Below are positions 39,201 to 53,430 of a stretch of 64,000 nt of DNA, one piece after another. Both the position numbers and the translations under genes were made by a program. The stretch covers positions 1 to 64,000 of the forward strand of contig NW_025963683.1 of the NCBI RefSeq assembly GCF_910591885.1, in the 5' to 3' direction. The notes beneath the pieces are model-generated. The model saw only the letters and a list, made by a program, of their open reading frames with translations. It was not told where the DNA came from and did no database searches. The stretch's first letter is position 1. Every line of letters starts with the position of its first letter. This DNA is from Bombus terrestris (taxonomy: Eukaryota > Arthropoda > Insecta > Hymenoptera > Apidae).

Positions 39201-42200
39201 TCGTGGGACACCGTTGGACATCGCTGGACACCGTGGGACAACGTGGGACAACGTGGGACATAGTTGGACACCGTTGGACACCGTTGGACACCGTTGGACA
39301 CCGTTGGACACCGTTGGACATCGTTGGACACCGTGGGACAACGTGGGACAACGTGGGACATAGTTGGACACCGTTGGACACCGTTGGACACCGTTGGACA
39401 CCGTTGGACATCGTGGGACACCGTGGGACAACGTGGGACAACGTGGGACAACGTGGGACAACGTGGGACAACGTGGGACAACGTGGGACAACGTGGGACA
39501 ACGTGGGACATCGTGGGACAACGTGGGACAACGTGGGACAACGTGGGACAACGTGGGACAACGTGGGACAACGTGGGACAACGTGGGACAACGTGGGACA
39601 ACGTGGGACATCGTGGGACAACGTGGGACAACGTGGGACAACGTGGGACAACGTGGGACAACGTGGGACACCGTTGGACAACGTGGGACACCGTTGGACA
39701 TCGTTGGACACCGTGGGACAACGTGGGACAACGTGGGACAACGTGGGACACCGTTGGACACCGTTGGACATCGTTGGACATCGTTGGACATCGTGGGACA
39801 CCGTTGGACATCGCTGGACACCGTTGGACATCGTTGGACACCGTGGGACAACGTGGGACAACGTAGGACAACGTGGGACAACGTGGGACAACGTGGGACA
39901 CCGTTGGACACCGTTGGACATCGTTGGACAACATGGGACAACGTGGGACAACGTGGGACAACGTGGGACAACGTGGGACAACGTGGGACACCGTTGGACA
40001 CCGTGGGACAACGTGGGACAACGTGGGACAACGTGGGACAACGTGGGACACCGTTGGACAACGTGGGACACCGTTGGACATCGTTGGACACCGTGGGACA
40101 ACGTGGGACAACGTAGGACAACGTGGGACAACGTGGGACAACGTGGGACACCGTTGGACACCGTTGGACATCGTTGGACAACATGGGACAACGTGGGACA
40201 ACGTGGGACAACGTGGGACAACGTGGGACAACGTGGGACACCGTTGGACACCGTGGGACACCGTTGGACACCGTTGGACATCGTGGGACAACGTGGGACA
40301 ACGTGGGACACCGTTGGACATCGTTGGACACCGTAGGACAACGCGGGACAACGTGGGACAACGTGGGACACCGTTGGACACCGTTGGACATCGTTGGACA
40401 TCGTTGGACATCGTGGGACACCGTTGGACATCGTTGGACATCGTTGGACACCGTGGGACAACGTGGGACAACGTGGGACAACGTGGGACAACGTGGGACA
40501 ACGTAGGACACCGTTGGACAACGTGGGACACCGTTGGACATCGTTGGACACCGTGGGACAACGTGGGACAACGTGGGACAACGTGGGACACCGTTGGACA
40601 CCGTTGGACATCGTTGGACATCGTTGGACATCGTGGGACACCGTTGGACATCGCTGGACACCGTGGGACAACGTGGGACAACGTGGGACATAGTTGGACA
40701 CCGTTGGACACCGTTGGACACCGTTGGACACCGTTGGACATCGGTGGACATCGTGGGACACCGTTGGACACCGTTGGACATCGTTGGACACCGTTGGACA
40801 CCGTGGGACAACGTGGGACCACGTGGGACAACGTGGGACAACGTGGGACAACGTGGGACAACGTGGGACAACGTGGGACAACGTGGGACACCGTTGGACA
40901 TCGTTGGACACCGTGGGACAACGTGGGACAACGTGGGACACCGTTGGACATCGGTGGACATCGTGGGACACCGTTGGACACCGTTGGACATCGTTGGACA
41001 CCGTTGGACACCGTGGGACAACGTGGGACACCGTTGGACACCGTTGGACACCGTGGGACAACGTGGGACAACGTGGGACACCGTTGGACACCGTTGGACA
41101 CCGTTGGACACCGTTGGACATCGGTGGACATCGTGGGACACCGTTGGACACCGTTGGACATCGTTGGACACCGTTGGACACCGTGGGACAACGTGGGACA
41201 ACGTGGGACAACGTGGGACAACGTGGGACAACGTGGGACAACGTGGGACAACGTGGGACAACGTGGGACAACGTGGGACAACGTGGGACATCGTGGGACA
41301 ACGTGGGACAACGTGGGACAACGTGGGACAACGTGGGACACCGTTGGACAACGTGGGACACCGTGGGACATCGTTGGACACCGTGGGACAACGTGGGACA
41401 ACGTGGGACCACGTGGGACAACGTGGGACAACGTGGGACAACGTGGGACAACGTGGGACAACGTGGGACAACGTTGGACATCGTTGGACATCGTTGGACA
41501 CCGTGGGACAACGTGGGACAACGTGGGACAACGTGGGACAACGTGGGACAACGTGGGACAACGTGGGACAACGTGGGACAACGTGGGACAACGTGGGACA
41601 ACGTGGGACAACGTGGGACACCGTTGGACATCGTTGGACAACATGGGACAACGTGGGACAACGTGGGACAACGTGGGACAACGTGGGACAACGTGGGACA
41701 ACGTGGGACACCGTGGGACACCGTGGGACAACGTTGGACACCGTTGGACATCGTTGGACACCGTGGGACAACGTGGGACAACGTGGGACAACGTGGGACA
41801 ACGTGGGACAACGTGGGACAACGTGGGACAACTTGGGACAACGTGGGACAACGTGGGACACCGTTGGACACCGTGGGACACCGTTGGACACCGTTGGACA
41901 TCGTTGGACACCGTGGGACAACGTGGGACAACGTGGGACAACGTGGGACAACGTGGGACAACGTGGGACAACGTGGGACAACGTGGGACAACGTGGGACA
42001 ACGTGGGACAACGTGGGACAACGTGGGACATCGTGGGACAACGTGGGACAACGTGGGACAACGTGGGACAACGTGGGACACCGTTGGACAACGTGGGACA
42101 CCGTTGGACATCGTTGGACACCGTGGGACAACGTGGGACAACGTGGGACCACGTGGGACAACGTGGGACAACGTGGGACAACGTGGGACAACGTGGGACA

Positions 42201-42630
42201 ACGTGGGACAACGTGGGACAACGTGGGACAACGTGGGACAACGTGGGACAACGTGGGACAACGTGGGACAACGTGGGACAACGTGGGACACCGTTGGACA
42301 TCGTTGGACAACATGGGACAACGTGGGACAACGTGGGACAACGTGGGACAACGTGGGACAACGTGGGACAACGTGGGACAACGTGGGACAACGTGGGACA
42401 ACGTGGGACACCGTTGGACATCGTTGGACACCGTGGGACAACGTTGGACAACGTGGGACACCGTTGGACATCGGTGGACATCGTGGGACACCGTTGGACA
42501 CCGTTGGACATCGTTGGACACCGTTGGACACCGTGGGACAACGTGGGACACCGTTGGACACCGTTGGACACCGTGGGACAACGTGGGACAACGTGGGACA
42601 CCGTTGGACACCGTTGGACACCGTTGGACA
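36291..42630. repeat. 6.59-kb higher-order repeat, right copy
   Basis: Partner of 29701-36040 with the same nested 1,430-bp and 100-bp duplications inside. It ends where three CCGTTGGACA (42601-42630) are followed by ACGTGGGACA. The left copy at that point has CCGTTGGACA then TCGTTGGACA and a TAG unit. Confidence 0.92.
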
Positions 42631-43010
42631 ACGTGGGACAACGTGGGACAACGTGGGACAACGTGGGACAACGTGGGACAACGTGGGACAACGTGGGACA
42701 CCGTTGGACACCGTGGGACACCGTTGGACACCGTTGGACATCGTTGGACACCGTGGGACAACGTGGGACAACGTGGGACAACGTGGGACAACGTGGGACA
42801 ACGTGGGACAACGTGGGACAACGTGGGACAACGTGGGACAACGTGGGACAACGTGGGACAACGTGGGACATCGTGGGACAACGTGGGACAACGTGGGACA
42901 ACGTGGGACAACGTGGGACACCGTTGGACAACGTGGGACACCGTTGGACATCGTTGGACACCGTGGGACAACGTGGGACAACGTGGGACCACGTGGGACA
43001 ACGTGGGACA
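39941..43010. repeat. 3,070-bp tandem higher-order repeat, first copy
   Basis: Markers at 40111, 40331, 40501 (TAG units), 40691 (TAGTTGGACA), 41641, 42311 (ACATGGGACA), 42471 (TCGGTGGACA) and 42981 (ACGTGGGACC) recur exactly 3,070 bp later. Local differences lie near 41711-41731. Most of this copy belongs to the 6.59-kb right copy, so the 3,070-bp event is probably later. Confidence 0.88.
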
Positions 43011-46000
43011 ACGTGGGACAACGTGGGACAACGTGGGACAACGTGGGACAACGTGGGACACCGTTGGACACCGTGGGACAACGTGGGACAACGTGGGACA
43101 ACGTGGGACAACGTGGGACACCGTTGGACAACGTGGGACACCGTTGGACATCGTTGGACACCGTGGGACAACGTGGGACAACGTAGGACAACGTGGGACA
43201 ACGTGGGACAACGTGGGACACCGTTGGACACCGTTGGACATCGTTGGACAACATGGGACAACGTGGGACAACGTGGGACAACGTGGGACAACGTGGGACA
43301 ACGTGGGACACCGTTGGACACCGTGGGACACCGTTGGACACCGTTGGACATCGTGGGACAACGTGGGACAACGTGGGACACCGTTGGACATCGTTGGACA
43401 CCGTAGGACAACGCGGGACAACGTGGGACAACGTGGGACACCGTTGGACACCGTTGGACATCGTTGGACATCGTTGGACATCGTGGGACACCGTTGGACA
43501 TCGTTGGACATCGTTGGACACCGTGGGACAACGTGGGACAACGTGGGACAACGTGGGACAACGTGGGACAACGTAGGACACCGTTGGACAACGTGGGACA
43601 CCGTTGGACATCGTTGGACACCGTGGGACAACGTGGGACAACGTGGGACAACGTGGGACACCGTTGGACACCGTTGGACATCGTTGGACATCGTTGGACA
43701 TCGTGGGACACCGTTGGACATCGCTGGACACCGTGGGACAACGTGGGACAACGTGGGACATAGTTGGACACCGTTGGACACCGTTGGACACCGTTGGACA
43801 CCGTTGGACATCGGTGGACATCGTGGGACACCGTTGGACACCGTTGGACATCGTTGGACACCGTTGGACACCGTGGGACAACGTGGGACCACGTGGGACA
43901 ACGTGGGACAACGTGGGACAACGTGGGACAACGTGGGACAACGTGGGACAACGTGGGACACCGTTGGACATCGTTGGACACCGTGGGACAACGTTGGACA
44001 ACGTGGGACACCGTTGGACATCGGTGGACATCGTGGGACACCGTTGGACACCGTTGGACATCGTTGGACACCGTTGGACACCGTGGGACAACGTGGGACA
44101 CCGTTGGACACCGTTGGACACCGTGGGACAACGTGGGACAACGTGGGACACCGTTGGACACCGTTGGACACCGTTGGACACCGTTGGACATCGGTGGACA
44201 TCGTGGGACACCGTTGGACACCGTTGGACATCGTTGGACACCGTTGGACACCGTGGGACAACGTGGGACAACGTGGGACAACGTGGGACAACGTGGGACA
44301 ACGTGGGACAACGTGGGACAACGTGGGACAACGTGGGACAACGTGGGACAACGTGGGACATCGTGGGACAACGTGGGACAACGTGGGACAACGTGGGACA
44401 ACGTGGGACACCGTTGGACAACGTGGGACACCGTGGGACATCGTTGGACACCGTGGGACAACGTGGGACAACGTGGGACCACGTGGGACAACGTGGGACA
44501 ACGTGGGACAACGTGGGACAACGTGGGACAACGTGGGACAACGTTGGACATCGTTGGACATCGTTGGACACCGTGGGACAACGTGGGACAACGTGGGACA
44601 ACGTGGGACAACGTGGGACAACGTGGGACAACGTGGGACAACGTGGGACAACGTGGGACAACGTGGGACAACGTGGGACAACGTGGGACACCGTTGGACA
44701 TCGTTGGACAACATGGGACAACGTGGGACAACGTGGGACAACGTGGGACAACGTGGGACAACGTGGGACAACGTGGGACACCGTTGGACACCGTGGGACA
44801 CCGTTGGACACCGTTGGACATCGTTGGACACCGTGGGACAACGTGGGACAACGTGGGACAACGTGGGACAACGTGGGACAACGTGGGACAACGTGGGACA
44901 ACTTGGGACAACGTGGGACAACGTGGGACACCGTTGGACACCGTGGGACACCGTTGGACACCGTTGGACATCGTTGGACACCGTGGGACAACGTGGGACA
45001 ACGTGGGACAACGTGGGACAACGTGGGACAACGTGGGACAACGTGGGACAACGTGGGACAACGTGGGACAACGTGGGACAACGTGGGACAACGTGGGACA
45101 TCGTGGGACAACGTGGGACAACGTGGGACAACGTGGGACAACGTGGGACACCGTTGGACAACGTGGGACACCGTTGGACATCGTTGGACACCGTGGGACA
45201 ACGTGGGACAACGTGGGACCACGTGGGACAACGTGGGACAACGTGGGACAACGTGGGACAACGTGGGACAACGTGGGACAACGTGGGACAACGTGGGACA
45301 ACGTGGGACAACGTGGGACAACGTGGGACAACGTGGGACAACGTGGGACAACGTGGGACACCGTTGGACATCGTTGGACAACATGGGACAACGTGGGACA
45401 ACGTGGGACAACGTGGGACAACGTGGGACAACGTGGGACAACGTGGGACAACGTGGGACAACGTGGGACAACGTGGGACACCGTTGGACATCGTTGGACA
45501 CCGTGGGACAACGTTGGACAACGTGGGACACCGTTGGACATCGGTGGACATCGTGGGACACCGTTGGACACCGTTGGACATCGTTGGACACCGTTGGACA
45601 CCGTGGGACAACGTGGGACACCGTTGGACACCGTTGGACACCGTGGGACAACGTGGGACAACGTGGGACACCGTTGGACACCGTTGGACACCGTTGGACA
45701 ACGTGGGACAACGTGGGACAACGTGGGACAACGTGGGACAACGTGGGACAACGTGGGACAACGTGGGACACCGTTGGACACCGTGGGACACCGTTGGACA
45801 CCGTTGGACATCGTTGGACACCGTGGGACAACGTGGGACAACGTGGGACAACGTGGGACAACGTGGGACAACGTGGGACAACGTGGGACAACGTGGGACA
45901 ACGTGGGACAACGTGGGACAACGTGGGACAACGTGGGACATCGTGGGACAACGTGGGACAACGTGGGACAACGTGGGACAACGTGGGACACCGTTGGACA

Positions 46001-46080
46001 ACGTGGGACACCGTTGGACATCGTTGGACACCGTGGGACAACGTGGGACAACGTGGGACCACGTGGGACAACGTGGGACA
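43011..46080. repeat. 3,070-bp tandem higher-order repeat, second copy
   Basis: Direct continuation of 39941-43010 with markers at 43181, 43401, 43571, 43761, 44711, 45381, 45541 and 46051. Matching goes on about 40 bp past this end. Confidence 0.88.
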
Positions 46081-46890
46081 ACGTGGGACAACGTGGGACA
46101 ACGTGGGACAACGTGGGACAACGTGGGACAACGTGGGACAACGTGGGACAACGTGGGACAACGTGGGACAACGTGGGACAACGTGGGACAACGTGGGACA
46201 CCGTTGGACATCGTTGGACAACATGGGACAACGTGGGACAACGTGGGACAACGTGGGACAACGTGGGACAACGTGGGACAACGTGGGACAACGTGGGACA
46301 ACGTGGGACATCGTGGGACAACGTGGGACAACGTGGGACAACGTGGGACAACGTGGGACACCGTTGGACAACGTGGGACACCGTGGGACATCGTTGGACA
46401 CCGTGGGACAACGTGGGACAACGTGGGACCACGTGGGACAACGTGGGACAACGTGGGACAACGTGGGACAACGTGGGACAACGTGGGACAACGTTGGACA
46501 TCGTTGGACATCGTTGGACACCGTGGGACAACGTGGGACAACGTGGGACAACGTGGGACAACGTGGGACAACGTGGGACAACGTGGGACAACGTGGGACA
46601 ACGTGGGACAACGTGGGACAACGTGGGACAACGTGGGACAACGTGGGACAACGTGGGACACCGTTGGACATCGTTGGACAACATGGGACAACGTGGGACA
46701 ACGTGGGACAACGTGGGACAACGTGGGACAACGTGGGACACCGTTGGACACCGTGGGACACCGTTGGACACCGTTGGACATCGTTGGACACCGTGGGACA
46801 ACGTGGGACAACGTGGGACAACGTGGGACAACGTGGGACAACGTGGGACAACGTGGGACAACGTGGGACAACTTGGGACAACGTGGGACA

Positions 46891-46899
46891 ACGTGGTCA
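46891..46899. repeat. 9-bp unit ACGTGGTCA, first register break
   Basis: This unit lacks one base and carries a changed one. All units before it start at positions ending in 1, all units after it at positions ending in 0. The left neighbours are ACTTGGGACA and ACGTGGGACA, the right ones ACGTGGGACA and TCGTGGGACA. A full-length ACGTGGTACA seen at 13531, 17541 and 50949 would be a simple precursor by loss of one A. Confidence 0.97.
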
Positions 46900-46919
46900 A
46901 CGTGGGACATCGTGGGACA

Positions 46920-49900
46920 ACGTAGGACACCGTTGGACAACGTGGGACACCGTTGGACATCGTTGGACACCGTGGGACAACGTGGGACAACGTGGGACAA
47001 CGTGGGACACCGTTGGACACCGTTGGACATCGTTGGACATCGTTGGACATCGTGGGACACCGTTGGACATCGCTGGACACCGTGGGACAACGTGGGACAA
47101 CGTGGGACATAGTTGGACACCGTTGGACACCGTTGGACACCGTTGGACACCGTTGGACATCGGTGGACATCGTGGGACACCGTTGGACACCGTTGGACAT
47201 CGTTGGACACCGTTGGACACCGTGGGACAACGTGGGACAACGTGGGACAACGTGGGACAACGTGGGACAACGTGGGACAACGTGGGACAACGTGGGACAA
47301 CGTGGGACACCGTTGGACATCGTTGGACACCGTGGGACAACCTTGGACAACGTGGGACACCGTTGGACATCGGTGGACATCGTGGGACACCGTTGGACAC
47401 CGTTGGACATCGTTGGACACCGTTGGACACCGTGGGACAACGTGGGACACCGTTGGACACCGTTGGACACCGTGGGACAACGTGGGACAACGTGGGACAC
47501 CGTTGGACACCGTTGGACACCGTTGGACACCGTTGGACATCGGTGGACATCGTGGGACACCGTTGGACACCGTTGGACATCGTTGGACACCGTTGGACAC
47601 CGTGGGACAACGTGGGACAACGTGGGACAACGTGGGACAACGTGGGACAACGTGGGACAACGTGGGACAACGTGGGACAACGTGGGACAACGTGGGACAA
47701 CGTGGGACAACGTGGGACATCGTGGGACAACGTGGGACAACGTGGGACAACGTGGGACAACGTGGGACACCGTTGGACAACGTGGGACACCGTGGGACAT
47801 CGTTGGACACCGTGGGACAACGTGGGACAACGTGGGACCACGTGGGACAACGTGGGACAACGTGGGACAACGTGGGACAACGTGGGACAACGTGGGACAA
47901 CGTTGGACATCGTTGGACATCGTTGGACACCGTGGGACAACGTGGGACAACGTGGGACAACGTGGGACAACGTGGGACAACGTGGGACAACGTGGGACAA
48001 CGTGGGACAACGTGGGACAACGTGGGACAACGTGGGACAACGTGGGACACCGTTGGACATCGTTGGACAACATGGGACAACGTGGGACAACGTGGGACAA
48101 CGTGGGACAACGTGGGACAACGTGGGACAACGTGGGACAACGTGGGACACCGTTGGACACCGTGGGACACCGTTGGACACCGTTGGACATCGTTGGACAC
48201 CGTGGGACAACGTGGGACAACGTGGGACAACGTGGGACAACGTGGAACAACGTGGGACAACGTGGGACAACTTGGGACAACGTGGGACAACGTGGGACAC
48301 CGTTGGACACCGTGGGACACCGTTGGACACCGTTGGACATCGTTGGACACCGTGGGACAACGTGGGACAACGTGGGACAACGTGGGACAACGTGGGACAA
48401 CGTGGGACAACGTGGGACAACGTGGGACAACGTGGGACAACGTGGGACAACGTGGGACAACGTGGGACATCGTGGGACAACGTGGGACAACGTGGGACAA
48501 CGTGGGACAACGTGGGACACCGTTGGACAACGTGGGACACCGTTGGACATCGTTGGACACCGTGGGACAACGTGGGACAACGTGGGACCACGTGGGACAA
48601 CGTGGGACAACGTGGGACAACGTGGGACAACGTGGGACAACGTGGGACAACGTGGGACAACGTGGGACAACGTGGGACAACGTGGGACAACGTGGGACAA
48701 CGTGGGACAACGTGGGACAACGTGGGACACCGTTGGACATCGTTGGACAACATGGGACAACGTGGGACAACGTGGGACAACGTGGGACAACGTGGGACAA
48801 CGTGGGACAACGTGGGACAACGTGGGACAACGTGGGACACCGTTGGACATCGTTGGACACCGTGGGACAACGTTGGACAACGTGGGACACCGTTGGACAT
48901 CGGTGGACATCGTGGGACACCGTTGGACACCGTTGGACATCGTTGGACACCGTTGGACACCGTGGGACAACGTGGGACACCGTTGGACACCGTTGGACAC
49001 CGTGGGACAACGTGGGACAACGTGGGACACCGTTGGACACCGTTGGACACCGTTGGACAACGTGGGACAACGTGGGACAACGTGGGACAACGTGGGACAA
49101 CGTGGGACAACGTGGGACAACGTGGGACAACGTGGGACATCGTGGGACAACGTGGGACAACGTGGGACAACGTGGGACAACGTGGGACACCGTTGGACAA
49201 CGTGGGACACCGTTGGACATCGTTGGACACCGTGGGACAACGTGGGACAACGTGGGACCACGTGGGACAACGTGGGACAACGTGGGACAACGTGGGACAA
49301 CGTGGGACAACGTGGGACAACGTGGGACAACGTGGGACAACGTGGGACAACGTGGGACAACGTGGGACAACGTGGGACAACGTGGGACAACGTGGGACAC
49401 CGTTGGACATCGTTGGACAACATGGGACAACGTGGGACAACGTGGGACAACGTGGGACAACGTGGGACAACGTGGGACAACGTGGGACAACGTGGGACAA
49501 CGTGGGACATCGTGGGACAACCTGGGACAACGTGGGACAACGTGGGACAACGTGGGACACCGTTGGACAACGTGGGACACCGTGGGACATCGTTGGACAC
49601 CGTGGGACAACGTGGGACAACGTGGGACCACGTGGGACAACGTGGGACAACGTGGGACAACGTGGGACAACGTGGGACAACGTGGGACAACGTTGGACAT
49701 CGTTGGACATCGTTGGACACCGTGGGACAACGTGGGACAACGTGGGACAACGTGGGACAACGTGGGACAACGTGGGACAACGTGGGACAACGTGGGACAA
49801 CGTGGGACAACGTGGGACAACGTGGGACAACGTGGGACAACGTGGGACACCGTTGGACATCGTTGGACAACATGGGACAACGTGGGACAACGTGGGACAA

Positions 49901-50059
49901 CGTGGGACAACGTGGGACACCGTGGGACACCGTTGGACACCGTTGGACATCGTTGGACACCGTGGGACAACGTGGGACAACGTGGGACAACGTGGGACAA
50001 CGTGGGACAACGTGGGACAACGTGGGACAACGTGGGACAACTTGGGACAACGTGGGACA
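46920..50059. repeat. Re-used domain II block, shifted one base
   Basis: TAG units at 46920 and 47110 and TCGGTGGACA at 47160 and 47540 match 43571, 43761, 43811 and 44191 at offset 3,349 (335 units minus one base). One extra G-form unit appears before ACGTGGGACC at 47830, and further extra units before ACATGGGACA at 48750. This is thus another copy of the 3-kb block that began at 43 kb, with run-length drift. Confidence 0.75.
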
Positions 50060-50068
50060 ACGTGGTCA
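50060..50068. repeat. 9-bp unit ACGTGGTCA, second register break
   Basis: It has the same nine bases and the same immediate neighbours as the unit at 46891, 3,169 bp away. After it units start at positions ending in 9. The right flanks diverge after two units, so it is most likely a duplicated copy of one original change. Confidence 0.97.
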
Positions 50069-51700
50069 ACGTGGGACATCGTGGGACAACGTGGGACAAC
50101 GTGGGACAACGTGGGACAACGTGGGACACCGTTGGACAACGTGGGACACCGTTGGACAACGTGGGACACCGTTGGACATCGTTGGACACCGTGGGACAAC
50201 GCGGGACAACGTGGGACAACGTGGGACACCGTTGGACACCGTTGGACATCGTTGGACATCGTTGGACATCGTGGGACACCGTTGGACATCGTTGGACATC
50301 GTTGGACACCGTGGGACAACGTGGGACAACGTGGGACAACGTGGGACAACGTGGGACAACGTGGGACAACGTGGGACAACGTGGGACAACGTGGGACAAC
50401 GTGGGACAACGTGGGACAACGTGGGACAACGTGGGACACCGTTGGACATCGTTGGACAACGTGGGACAACGTGGGACAACGTGGGACAACGTGGGACAAC
50501 GTGGGACAACGTGGGACACCGTTGGACACCGTGGGACACCGTTGGACACCGTTGGACATCGTTGGACACCGTGGGACAACGTGGGACAACGTGGGACAAC
50601 GTGGGACAACGTGGGACAACGTGGGACAACGTGGGACAACGTGGGACAACGTGGGACATCGTGGGACAACGTGGGACAACGTGGGACAACGTGGGACAAC
50701 GTGGGACAACGTGGGACAACGTGGGACAACGTGGGACACCGTTGGACAACGTGGGACACCGTTGGACATCGTTGGACACCGTGGGACAACGTGGGACAAC
50801 GTGGGACAACGTGGGACACCGTTGGACACCGTTGGACATCGTTGGACATCGTTGGACATCGTGGGACACCGTTGGACATCGCTGGACACCGTTGGACATC
50901 GTCGGACACCGTGGGACAACGTGGGACAACGTAGGACAACGTGGGACAACGTGGTACAACGTGGGACACCGTTGGACACCGTTGGACATCGTTGGACAAC
51001 ATGGGACAACGTGGGACAACGTGGGACAACGTGGGACAACGTGGGACAACGTGGGACACCGTTGGACACCGTGGGACACCGTTGGACACCGTTGGACATC
51101 GTTGGACACCGTGGGACAACGTGGGACAACGTGGGACAACGTGGGACAACGTGGGACAACGTGGGACAACGTGGGACAACGTGGGACAACTTGGGACAAC
51201 GTGGAACAACGTGGGACACCGTTGGACACCGTGGGACACCGTTGGACACCGTTGGACATCGTTGGACACCGTGGGACAACGTGGGACAACGTGGGACAAC
51301 GTGGGACAACGTGGGACAACGTGGGACAACGTGGGACAACGTGGGACAACGTGGGACATCGTGGGACAACGTGGGACAACGTGGGACAACGTGGGACAAC
51401 GTGGGACACCGTTGGACAACGTGGGACACCGTTGGACATCGTTGGACACCGTGGGACAACGTGGGACAACGTGGGACAACGTGGGACACCGTTGGACACC
51501 GTTGGACATCGTTGGACATCGTTGGACATCGTGGGACACCGTTGGACATCGCTGGACACCGTTGGACATCGTTGGACACCGTGGGACAACGTGGGACAAC
51601 GTAGGACAACGTGGGACAACGTGGGACAACGTGGGACAACGTGGGACAACGTGGGACACCGTTGGACACCGTGGGACACCGTTGGACACCGTTGGACATC

Positions 51701-53430
51701 GTTGGACACCGTGGGACAACGTGGGACAACGTGGGACAACGTGGGACACCGTTGGACACCGTTGGACATCGTTGGACATCGTTGGACATCGTGGGACACC
51801 GTTGGACATCGCTGGACACCGTGGGACAACGTGGGACAACGTGGGACAACGTCGGACAACGTGGGACAACGTGGGACAATGTGGGACAACGTGGGACAAC
51901 GTGGGACAACGTGGGACAACGTGGGACAACGTGGGACAACGTGGGACAACGTGGGACATCGTGGGACAACGTGGGACAACGTGGAACAACGTGGGACAAC
52001 GTGGGACATCGTTGGACACCGTTGGACACCGTGGGACAACGTGGGACAACGTGGGACAACGTGGGACAACGTGGGACACCGTTGGACAACGTGGGACACC
52101 GTTGGACATCGTTGGACACCGTGGGACAACGTGGGACAACGTAGGACAACGTGGGACAACGTGGGACAACGTGGGACACCGTTGGACACCGTTGGACATC
52201 GTTGGACAACATGGGACAACGTGGGACAACGTGGGACAACGTGGGACAACGTGGGACAACGTGGGACACCGTTGGACACCGTGGGACACCGTTGGACACC
52301 GTTGGACATCGTGGGACAACGTGGGACAACGTGGGACACCGTTGGACATCGTTGGACACCGTAGGACAACGCGGGACAACGTGGGACAACGTGGGACACC
52401 GTTGGACACCGTTGGACATCGTTGGACATCGTTGGACATCGTGGGACACCGTTGGACATCGTTGGACATCGTTGGACACCGTGGGACAACGTGGGACAAC
52501 GTGGGACAACGTGGGACAACGTGGGACAACGTGGGACACCGTTGGACAACGTGGGACACCGTTGGACATCGTTGGACACCGTGGGACAACGTGGGACAAC
52601 GTGGGACAACGTGGGACACCGTTGGACACCGTTGGACATCGTTGGACATCGTTGGACATCGTGGGACACCGTTGGACATCGCTGGACACCGTGGGACAAC
52701 GTGGGACAACGTGGGACATAGTTGGACACCGCTGGACACCGTTGGACACCGTTGGACACCGTTGGACATCGGTGGACATCGTGGGACACCGTTGGACACC
52801 GTTGGACATCGTTGGACACCGTTGGACACCGTGGGACAACGTGGGACAACGTGGGACAACGTGGGACAACGTGGGACAACGTGGGACAACGTGGGATAAC
52901 TTGGGACAACGTGGGACACCGTTGGACATCGTTGGACACCGTGGGACAACGTTGGACAACGTGGGACACCGTTGGACATCGGTGGACATCGTGGGACACC
53001 GTTGGACACCGTTGGACATCGTTGGACACCGTTGGACACCGTGGGACAACGTGGGACACCGTTGGACACCGTTGGACACCGTGGGACAACGTGGGACAAC
53101 GTGGGACACCGTTGGACACCGTTGGACACCGTTGGACACCGTTGGACATCGGTGGACATCGTGGGACACCGTTGGACACCGTTGGACATCGTTGGACACC
53201 GTTGGACACCGTGGGACAACGTGGGACAACGTGGGACAACGTGGGACAACGTGGGACAACGTGGGACAACGTGGGACAACGTGGGACAACGTGGGACAAC
53301 GTGGGACAACGTGGGACATCGTGGGACAACGTGGGACAACGTGGGACAACGTGGGACAACGTGGGACACCGTTGGACAACGTGGGACACCGTGGGACATC
53401 GTTGGACACCGTGGGACAACGTGGGACAAC
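51701..53430. repeat. 9,740-bp-offset duplication, left copy
   Basis: Shared rare units are ACGTCGGACA (51849/61589), ATGTGGGACA (51879/61619), ACGTGGAACA (51979/61719), TAG units (52139/61879, 52359/62099), TAGTTGGACA (52719/62459), TCGGTGGACA (52769/62509, 52979/62719), an ACGTGGGATA (52889/62619) and ACGTGGGACC (53429/63169). Offsets vary between 9,730 and 9,740 through single-unit gains and losses. Confidence 0.82.
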
